Of a DNA stretch of 64,000 bases, positions 58,369 to 64,000 are shown piece after piece. Under the pieces are notes generated by a model that was given only the letters and a program-made list of their open reading frames with translations, was not told where the DNA came from and ran no database searches. Position 1 is the stretch's first letter. Each line of letters starts with the position of its first letter. A program made the translations under genes and the position numbers. The DNA comes from Miltoncostaea sp963823515 (lineage in GTDB: Bacteria > Actinomycetota > Thermoleophilia > Miltoncostaeales > Miltoncostaeaceae). Location: assembly GCA_963823515.1 (NCBI GenBank), contig CAWGMB010000002.1, positions 542,139 through 606,138 of the forward strand, read 5' to 3'.

Positions 58369-60162
58369 TCAGCGCAGGGGCCAGCCGAGCGGGATGAAGA
58401 TCAGCGCCACGACGATCATGAGGATCGACAGCGGCAGCCCGAGGCGCGCGTAGTCGCCGAACCGGTAGCCGCCGATGCCGTAGACCATCGTGTTCGTCTG
58501 ATACCCGATCGGCGTCAGGAACGACGAGGAGGCGCCGATGGCGATCGCGATGGCGAATGGCCGCGGATCGAGGCCGGCGGCGGCGGCCGTGCTGATCCCA
58601 ACCGGGAACAGGAGGACCGCGGCCGCGTTGTTCGTGATCAGCTCGGTCAGGACCATCGTCGCGAGGAGCACTCCGAACAGCAGGCCGAGGTCACCGAAGT
58701 GGCCGAAGGGCTCGACCAGCGTCGTCGAGATGTCCGTCGCGAGGCCGCTCGAGCTGATGGCCGCGCCGATCCCGAAGCTGGCCGCGATCACCACGATCAC
58801 GTCGAGGTCGACCGAGTCGCGGGCCTCGGTGGGCGACATGATCCGGAGGGCGACCACGGCGAACGCCGCCAGGAACGCCGCCGGCAGGATGTCGAGCAGG
58901 CCGGTGCCGGCGGCCACGAGCAGGGCGACGATGATCAGCCCCACGAGCGGCGCCTTGTCCTCCCGGGGCGGCCCCTCGCCGTCGAGGGCCGCTACGACGA
59001 GGAAGTCGCGGCGGTCGAGGGCGCGCGGGCGGAACGCCGGCCCGGCGAGCACCAGCAGCACGTCCCCCGGGCGCAGCGTCACATCGCCGAGCTTCTCGCC
59101 GATGCGCTCCCCCGCGCGGTGGATGGCGATGACCGCGGCGCCGTAGCGCCCGCGGAATCCCGCCTCCTTGAGCGTACCCCCGGCGAGCGCCGAGCCCGGG
59201 GCGACGACCGCCTCGTACAGCCGCCGGTCGATGGCCGATCCCGCCGCCGGGAAATGGCGCTCCTCGGCCGAGGCCAGGCCCCGCATCTGCTGCAGGTCGA
59301 GGATGCGGGTCACGTTCCCCGCGAAGGTCAGGCGGTCGCCGGCGGCCAGGATCTCGTCGGGCCGCACCGAGGAGATCCTGTGGCCCTCGCGCTCCACCTC
59401 CACGAGGTAGACGCCCTGGAGGTTGCGCAGCCCGCCCTCGGCGATGCTGCGCCCGGCGATGCCCGGCTCGTCGGTGACGATCAGCTCGAGCGTGAACTCG
59501 CGCGCATCCGCGTCGGCGGTCTCGCTGGGCGCGCGGCGCTCGGGGAGCAGCAGCGGGGCCAGCACGACCAGCATCACCGTGGCCGCGAGGGCGAAAGGCA
59601 CGCCGACCTTTCCGATCTCGAACAGGCCGAGACCGCCGTGGCCGGAGTCCTCGAGCAGCCCCGAGACGACGAGGTTCGTCGAGGTGCCGATCAGGGTGAT
59701 GGTGCCGCCGAAGATCGCGGCGAAGCTGATCGGCATCAGGTACCGCGACGGCGAGCGGCCGGTGCGCCGGGCCCAGGCCACGACCCCCGGGATGACCATC
59801 GCCACGATGGGGGTGTTGTTCAGGAAGGCCGACGCCGCCGCCGTGGGCGCCACCAATCGGGCGAGCGAGACGCGCTCGCTGGGCTCACCCCGGCGCGGGG
59901 AGCTCCGGCGGGAGACGCGCGCCGCGAGGCCCTCGAGCACGCGCGTGCGACCGGCCGCGCCGGCCACGACGTAGAGGGCCGCCACCGTGAGGGGGGCCGA
60001 GTTGGAGAAGCCGCTGAAGGCTTCGCCCGCGTCGATCACGCCGGTCACCAGCAGCGCGACGGTGCCACCGAGGATCGTGATCGCCGGGGACAGGCGCTCG
60101 CTGATCAGCACGCCGAGGACGGCGACGAGCACGACGAGGGTGATCGCGGCGTCGAGGCTCAT
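58369..60162 (-). CDS. SLC13/DASS-family permease with two TrkA-C (RCK_C) domains
   Basis: 597 residues. N-terminal membrane half (TLVVLVAVLGVLISERLSPA, FLNNTPIVAMVIPGVVAW, GGTITLIGTSTNLVVSGLLE: the SNT-type substrate motif). Two cytoplasmic RCK_C domains (about 225-375) contain RNLQGVYLVEVEREGHRISS and DVTLRPGDVLLVLAG. The C-terminal membrane half carries the second motif (ELITNNAAAVLLFPVGISTA, FLTPIGYQTNTMVYGIGGYR). Probably Na+-coupled uptake of dicarboxylates, citrate or sulfate. It lies between icd and sdhA, hinting at TCA dicarboxylates. Divergent from sdhA; the spacer is AT-rich with the palindrome ATGATCAT at 60178-60185. Confidence 0.88.
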   Translation of the reverse strand: MSLDAAITLVVLVAVLGVLISERLSPAITILGGTVALLVTGVIDAGEAFSGFSNSAPLTVAALYVVAGAAGRTRVLEGLAARVSRRSSPRRGEPSERVSLARLVAPTAAASAFLNNTPIVAMVIPGVVAWARRTGRSPSRYLMPISFAAIFGGTITLIGTSTNLVVSGLLEDSGHGGLGLFEIGKVGVPFALAATVMLVVLAPLLLPERRAPSETADADAREFTLELIVTDEPGIAGRSIAEGGLRNLQGVYLVEVEREGHRISSVRPDEILAAGDRLTFAGNVTRILDLQQMRGLASAEERHFPAAGSAIDRRLYEAVVAPGSALAGGTLKEAGFRGRYGAAVIAIHRAGERIGEKLGDVTLRPGDVLLVLAGPAFRPRALDRRDFLVVAALDGEGPPREDKAPLVGLIIVALLVAAGTGLLDILPAAFLAAFAVVALRIMSPTEARDSVDLDVIVVIAASFGIGAAISSSGLATDISTTLVEPFGHFGDLGLLFGVLLATMVLTELITNNAAAVLLFPVGISTAAAAGLDPRPFAIAIAIGASSSFLTPIGYQTNTMVYGIGGYRFGDYARLGLPLSILMIVVALIFIPLGWPLR

Positions 60163-60177
60163 ATGGATAACTTGTTG

Positions 60178-60185
60178 ATGATCAT
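60178..60185. promoter_or_regulatory. AT-rich divergent promoter region with ATGATCAT palindrome
   Basis: ATGATCAT lies 16 bp upstream of the permease start in one of the few AT-rich stretches of the window (60160-60200). Possible operator for the permease gene. Confidence 0.3.
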
Positions 60186-60280
60186 AAGGAGCGGTTATAC
60201 ATGAGCTGGGCGCCGGGGAGTTGGGCGCTCGCGACCGGTAAAGCGACGAATGACCCGCAGGAGTGCGCGCGTCCGTCCGG

Positions 60281-60286
60281 TAGAGT
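60281..60286 (+). promoter_or_regulatory. possible -10 of the sdh operon
   Basis: TAGAGT about 40 bp upstream of the sdhA start; the intervening leader carries GGAGGG. Confidence 0.35.
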
Positions 60287-60325
60287 CATCTGCGAGGTCT
60301 AACCAAGAAGCGGAGGGCACGGACA

Positions 60326-62020
60326 TTGCTCAGCCATGACGTGGTGGTGGTCGGCGCCGGCCTCGCCGGGATGCGCGCGGCGATCGCCGCACACGAGGCG
60401 GGCGTCGATGTCGCCCTCGTGACCAAGGTGCACCCGGTACGGAGTCATTCTGGCGCAGCGCAGGGCGGCGTCAACGCGGCCCTCGGCAACCAGACCGAGG
60501 ACCACCCTGACAACCACACCTTCGACACCGTCAAGGGCGCCGACTACATCGGCGACCAGGACGCGATCGAGATCCTCTGCAACGACGCGCCGGGCGAGAT
60601 CATCCAGCTCGAGCACTGGGGCGCGGTGTTCAGCCGCGACGAGACGACGGGCAAGATCGCCCAGCGGCCGTTCGGCGGCGCCGGCTACCCGCGCACCTGC
60701 TACGCCGCCGACCTCACCGGACTCGTCATGCTGCACACGCTCTACACGGTGTGCGTCAAGTACGAGATCCCGACCTACGAGGAGTGGTTCGTCACCGAGC
60801 TGGTGCAGGACTCCCACGGCGGATGCTGCGGAGTCGTCGCCTACGACATGGTCCACGGGACCATCCAGACGATCGGCGCCAAGGCCGTCGTGCTCGCCAC
60901 CGGCGGCGCCGGCCGTGTGTACCGGCCCTCCACCAACTCGCACTCGTCCACCGGCGACGGCATGGGCCTTGCGCTGAAGGCCGGCGTGCCTCTGAAGGAC
61001 ATGGAGTTCATGCAGTTCCACCCCACCACGCTCAACCCGAGCGGGGTGCTGGTGACCGAGGGTGCCCGCGGAGAGGGCGGCTACCTCCTGAACTCCGAGG
61101 GCGAGCGCTTCATGAGCAAGTACGCGCCCAACAAGCTCGAGCTGGCGTCGCGCGACGTGGTGTCGCGCTCGGAGGCCACCGAGATCCTCGAGGGCCGGGG
61201 CGTGAACGGGTCGATCATGCTCGACCTGCGCCACCTGGGCCGCGAGAAGATCATGGAGCGGCTGCCCCAGATCCGCGAGCTGGCCATGGCGTTCGCCGGC
61301 GTCGATCCGATCGAGGCGCCCATCCCGATCCGTCCGGGCGCCCACTACCACATGGGTGGCGTGCACGTGGACTCGTGGGGCGCGGCCCCGCACATGCAGG
61401 GCCTCTTCGCCGCCGGCGAGTGCGCCTGCGTGTCGGTGCACGGCGCGAACCGGCTCGGCGGCAACTCCCTCCTGGAGGGCGTCGTCTTCGGCGCCCGCAC
61501 CGGGGCGGCGGCAGCCCGCTACGCGACCGACGTCTTCAACGGACGCGGCATCGAGGCCACGCCGGAGGCGGCGGTCAAGTTCGAGGCCGAGCTGCGCGAG
61601 CTGCTCGAGCGCCAGAAGGGGCCCCGCCAGCACGAGCTGCGCGAGGTCCTCTCGGACACCATGCAGGAGAAGGTCGGCGTCTTCCGCACCGAGGAGCAGC
61701 TCCGCGATGCGCAGGCGACGGTCGAGGACCTGCGCGAGAAGTTCAAGAGCGTCGTGGTCACCGACAAGGGCCGGACGTTCAATCAGTCCCTGATCCACAC
61801 GATCGAGACCGGGTACCTGCTGGACCTCGCGGCGACGATGGTCGCCGGGGCGGTCGAGCGCACGGAGAGCCGCGGGGCGCACTCGCGCACCGACTTCCCC
61901 GAGCGCGACGACGAGAACTGGATGAAGCACACCCTGTCGTATCTCGAGGACGATCAGATCCGTCTCGACTACTCCGAGGTGACGGTGACCAAGTACGAGC
62001 CCCAGGTGAGGTCCTACTAG
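60326..62020 (+). CDS. sdhA: succinate dehydrogenase/fumarate reductase flavoprotein subunit
   Basis: 564 residues. FAD-binding DVVVVGAGLAGMRAAIAAHE; covalent-FAD His region VRSHSGAAQGGVNAALGN; LATGGAGRVYRPSTNSHSST; catalytic region MQFHPTTLNPSGVLVTEGAR and HYHMGGVHVDSWG; GANRLGGNSLLEGVVFGART. Oxidises succinate to fumarate and passes electrons to SdhB. Start TTG 60326 with GGAGGG upstream. It ends at 62020 inside the left arm of an inverted repeat whose right arm touches the sdhB start. Confidence 0.95.
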   Translation: MLSHDVVVVGAGLAGMRAAIAAHEAGVDVALVTKVHPVRSHSGAAQGGVNAALGNQTEDHPDNHTFDTVKGADYIGDQDAIEILCNDAPGEIIQLEHWGAVFSRDETTGKIAQRPFGGAGYPRTCYAADLTGLVMLHTLYTVCVKYEIPTYEEWFVTELVQDSHGGCCGVVAYDMVHGTIQTIGAKAVVLATGGAGRVYRPSTNSHSSTGDGMGLALKAGVPLKDMEFMQFHPTTLNPSGVLVTEGARGEGGYLLNSEGERFMSKYAPNKLELASRDVVSRSEATEILEGRGVNGSIMLDLRHLGREKIMERLPQIRELAMAFAGVDPIEAPIPIRPGAHYHMGGVHVDSWGAAPHMQGLFAAGECACVSVHGANRLGGNSLLEGVVFGARTGAAAARYATDVFNGRGIEATPEAAVKFEAELRELLERQKGPRQHELREVLSDTMQEKVGVFRTEEQLRDAQATVEDLREKFKSVVVTDKGRTFNQSLIHTIETGYLLDLAATMVAGAVERTESRGAHSRTDFPERDDENWMKHTLSYLEDDQIRLDYSEVTVTKYEPQVRSY

Positions 62021-62180
62021 TGGACCATCCAGCGGCCTCCGGCGGCCTCCGGCCTGCAAAGCAGAGCGGATGCGCCGTCCTCGGATCGGCCGATGGCGGC
62101 AACCATCGGCCTCACCTGCGTCCTAGCCCCGCCGGCTTTTCGCGGCCGGAAGACCACCGATTCCACTGGACGGTCCACTA
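62018..62180. repeat. 163-bp element with 18-bp terminal inverted repeats between sdhA and sdhB
   Basis: TAGTGGACCATCCAGCGG (62018-62035) matches the reverse complement of 62163-62180 (TAGTGGACCGTCCAGTGG) at 16 of 18 positions. The left arm begins with the sdhA stop codon; the right arm ends at the base before sdhB ATG and contains its GGACGG ribosome-binding region. Inside, GGCCGATGG (62088-62096) and CCATCGGCC (62103-62111) form another hairpin. No ORF is present. Confidence 0.8.
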
Positions 62181-63131
62181 ATGGCGAGCACGACCTTCGA
62201 CATCTTCCGGTACCAGCCCGACGTCTCGGACGCCCAGTACCGGCAGTCCTACGACCTCGAGCACGAGGGCGACTTCACCATCCTCGACGCGATCCTGCGG
62301 CTGCAGGACGAGCAGGACGGCACGCTCGCCGTTCGATACTCCTGCCGCAGCGCGATCTGCGGGTCCTGTGCCTGCAAGGCCAACGGCAAGACGGTGCTCG
62401 CCTGCATGAGCCAGGTCGAGGACGTCAAGAAGGAGTTCGACACCGAGACGGTCCAGGTGGACCCGATCGGCAACTTCGCGCCGCTCAAGGACCTGATCGT
62501 GGACCTGGACCCGTTCTGGGACAAGTTCAAGTCGGTCAAGCCCTACCTGATCCCCGACGGCCCGGCGCCCGAGAAGGAGCGCATCGTGTCGAAGGAGGAC
62601 ATGCAGAAGCTCTTTCGCGAGAGCGCCTGCATCCTCTGCGCCGCCTGCTACAGCGAGTGCAACTCGCTGGCCGCCGACCCCGACTTCGTCGGCCCCGCCG
62701 CCTTCGCCTGGGGCTACCGCTTCGCCGGCGACGTGCGCGACGGCCAGCGCAAGCAGCGCGCCAAGCTCTACACCGGCGAGCACGGCGTCTGGGACTGCAC
62801 GCGCTGCATGTACTGCAACGAGCGCTGCCCCAAGGGCGTCAACCCCCGCGACGCCATCGAGAAGCTCGGCGGCATCGCCTTCCAGGAGGGTCGCTCGATG
62901 CATGACGCCGGCGCCCGCCACGCGAAGGCCTTCCTGATCTCGATGCGCACCGGCGGAAAGCTGAACGAGACGGTTCTCGTGCCCTTCACCAAGCCGATCG
63001 GGGCCATGCTCGACGTGCCCTTCGCGATCCAGATGGCCCGCCACGGCAAGGCGCCGTCGCCGATCCCGCACAAGATCAAGAAGCTCGACGAGGTCAAGTC
63101 ACTGATCAAGAACGTCAAGGAGACCATCTAG
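62181..63131 (+). CDS. sdhB: succinate dehydrogenase/fumarate reductase iron-sulfur subunit
   Basis: 316 residues, longer than the common 230-260. [2Fe-2S] domain: SCRSAICGSCACKANGKTVL plus C (residues about 50-75). C-terminal [4Fe-4S]/[3Fe-4S] domain: CILCAACYSECN and CTRCMYCNERCPKGVNP. A C-terminal extension (about 250-316) goes past the usual end. It relays electrons from FAD toward the quinone-facing subunit. ATG 62181 immediately follows an inverted-repeat arm; the TAG stop overlaps the next GTG by one base. Confidence 0.94.
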   Translation: MASTTFDIFRYQPDVSDAQYRQSYDLEHEGDFTILDAILRLQDEQDGTLAVRYSCRSAICGSCACKANGKTVLACMSQVEDVKKEFDTETVQVDPIGNFAPLKDLIVDLDPFWDKFKSVKPYLIPDGPAPEKERIVSKEDMQKLFRESACILCAACYSECNSLAADPDFVGPAAFAWGYRFAGDVRDGQRKQRAKLYTGEHGVWDCTRCMYCNERCPKGVNPRDAIEKLGGIAFQEGRSMHDAGARHAKAFLISMRTGGKLNETVLVPFTKPIGAMLDVPFAIQMARHGKAPSPIPHKIKKLDEVKSLIKNVKETI

Positions 63132-64000
63132 TGCGCCGGTTCGCCTACTACCCGGGGTGCATCGCCGAGTTCAGCTCCAAGGAGCTCGACGCGACCACGA
63201 AGCACCTGGCGCCGATGCTCGACCTCGAGCTGCTACCGATGCCCGCCGCCACCTGCTGCGGGGCCGGTGACATCGCCGAGGCGAAGCCGAACCTCTACCT
63301 GACGCTCAACGTCCGCATCCTCTCGCAGGCCGAGGAGATGGGCGTGGACATCCTCACCATCTGCAACGTCTGCACGCTGAACCTGCGCCGGGCGAACAAG
63401 ATGGTGAAGGAGGACGCGCGCCTGCTGGAGTCGGTCAACGAGGAGCTGGTGAAGGCCGGCGCCCGCCCCTACGAGGGCACGAGTGACGTCACCCACCTGC
63501 TCTGGTACATCTCGACCGAGGAGGGCCTGTCCCTGCTCGAGAAGCAGGGACCGAAGGGCCTCAACGGCCTGCGGGTCGCCCCCTACTACGGCTGCCAGCT
63601 CCTGCGGCCGTCGTCGGTGATGGGCTTCGAGGACCCCGACAAGCCGCAGTCGCTGGAGCGGCTGATCACGGCCCTGGGCGGAGAGGTCGCCGACTACGAG
63701 GCCAAGTCCTCGTGCTGCGGCTTCCCGATCATCCTCGCCCGCGAGGCGGTGGCGCTCAAGGAGTCGCACCACGCGCTCTCCCAGTCGCGCGACGCCGGGG
63801 CCGACTGCATGGTCACGCCGTGCCCGCTGTGCCACCTGGCCATGGACGCCTACCAGCGCAAGGCCGAGGCGGCCAACGGCGAGAAGTACGAGATGCCCGT
63901 CCTGCACCTACCCCAGCTGATCGGGCTGGCGCTCGGGATCGACAACACGATCATGGACTTCAAGCGCCACCTGGTGCCGGTGGACCGCGTCCTGGAGACC
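63131..64000 (+). CDS. HdrB-like CCG-domain subunit of succinate dehydrogenase (SdhE type), runs off right edge
   Basis: At least 290 residues, open to the window end. It starts at GTG 63131 with RRFAYYPGCIAEFSSKEL, the CoB-CoM heterodisulfide reductase subunit B pattern. Two CCG domains: ATCCGAGDIAEAK ... ICNVCTLNL and PYYGCQLLRPSS ... SSCCGFPIILARE ... TPCPLCHLAM, which bind noncanonical Fe-S clusters. In type-E succinate:quinone reductases (some archaea, epsilonproteobacteria, cyanobacteria) this subunit replaces the SdhC/SdhD heme anchors. It is not the unrelated FAD-assembly factor also called SdhE. Confidence 0.9.
   Translation, partial: MRRFAYYPGCIAEFSSKELDATTKHLAPMLDLELLPMPAATCCGAGDIAEAKPNLYLTLNVRILSQAEEMGVDILTICNVCTLNLRRANKMVKEDARLLESVNEELVKAGARPYEGTSDVTHLLWYISTEEGLSLLEKQGPKGLNGLRVAPYYGCQLLRPSSVMGFEDPDKPQSLERLITALGGEVADYEAKSSCCGFPIILAREAVALKESHHALSQSRDAGADCMVTPCPLCHLAMDAYQRKAEAANGEKYEMPVLHLPQLIGLALGIDNTIMDFKRHLVPVDRVLET

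Overview
The window is uniformly GC-rich with tightly packed genes, many GTGA/ATGA stop-start overlaps and very few AT-rich spots. It looks like a chromosome segment of a high-GC actinobacterium. The mix of a FolE2-type GTP cyclohydrolase, split methylmalonyl-CoA mutase, HdrB-like succinate dehydrogenase subunit and many secreted proteins with basic C-termini would fit a Thermoleophilia/Solirubrobacterales-type soil organism, but that placement is inference. No rRNA, tRNA or CRISPR array was seen.

Layout. 0-2.6 kb: arsenic/metal resistance (aquaporin-like channel divergent from arsR-arsM, then a CDF metal exporter). 2.6-10 kb: housekeeping and mixed genes (a broken response regulator, small secreted protein, primary-type sigma factor, folE2, an ATP-grasp enzyme, ACT-domain protein plus peptide deformylase, moaD-moaE). 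10.1-13.6 kb: two paralogous secreted lysyl-oxidase-like proteins, the first frameshifted. 13.7-18.9 kb: propionate/methylmalonyl operon (mutase catalytic subunit, acyl-CoA carboxylase beta, epsilon-like and biotin-carrying alpha subunits). 18.9-25.6 kb (minus strand): polysaccharide assembly operon with two GNAT proteins, a Wzz/BY-kinase-like protein with a damaged Walker A, and a 1016-residue flippase-ligase/polymerase fusion. 25.8-27.8 kb: sucCD. 27.9-35.6 kb (minus): an ATP-grasp protein, a thioester-domain adhesin-like protein, a P-domain protein, an IS630 relic, a GT2 glycosyltransferase and a beta-helix protein. 35.7-47.8 kb: PAP2 and polysaccharide deacetylase genes, then a plus-strand sugar-nucleotide/glycosyltransferase cluster, ending near a second IS630 relic. 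47.8-55.7 kb: surface-protein locus with two beta-helix genes sharing about 1.07 kb of apparently identical sequence, an 834-bp tandem PKD/carbohydrate-binding-like array carrying a 5-nt frameshift in its linker, and an Ig-like protein with a Lys/Ala/Arg tail. 56.2-64 kb: TCA-cycle genes (mdh, icd, an SLC13 permease, sdhA, sdhB and an HdrB-like third subunit running off the end).

The strongest themes are: (1) a surface/capsule factory whose secreted products share modules, including a C-x11-C basic C-terminal module found four times in three unrelated proteins; (2) repeat-driven variation of surface proteins; (3) a recurring leaderless promoter layout, TANNNT followed 6-7 nt later by the start codon; (4) two complementary IS630 relics bracketing the 13-kb polysaccharide block; and (5) an inverted repeat joining the sdhA stop to the sdhB start. 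TCA genes (sucCD, mdh-icd, sdhABE) and the propionyl-CoA to succinyl-CoA route lie within the same 50 kb and feed the same metabolite pool.
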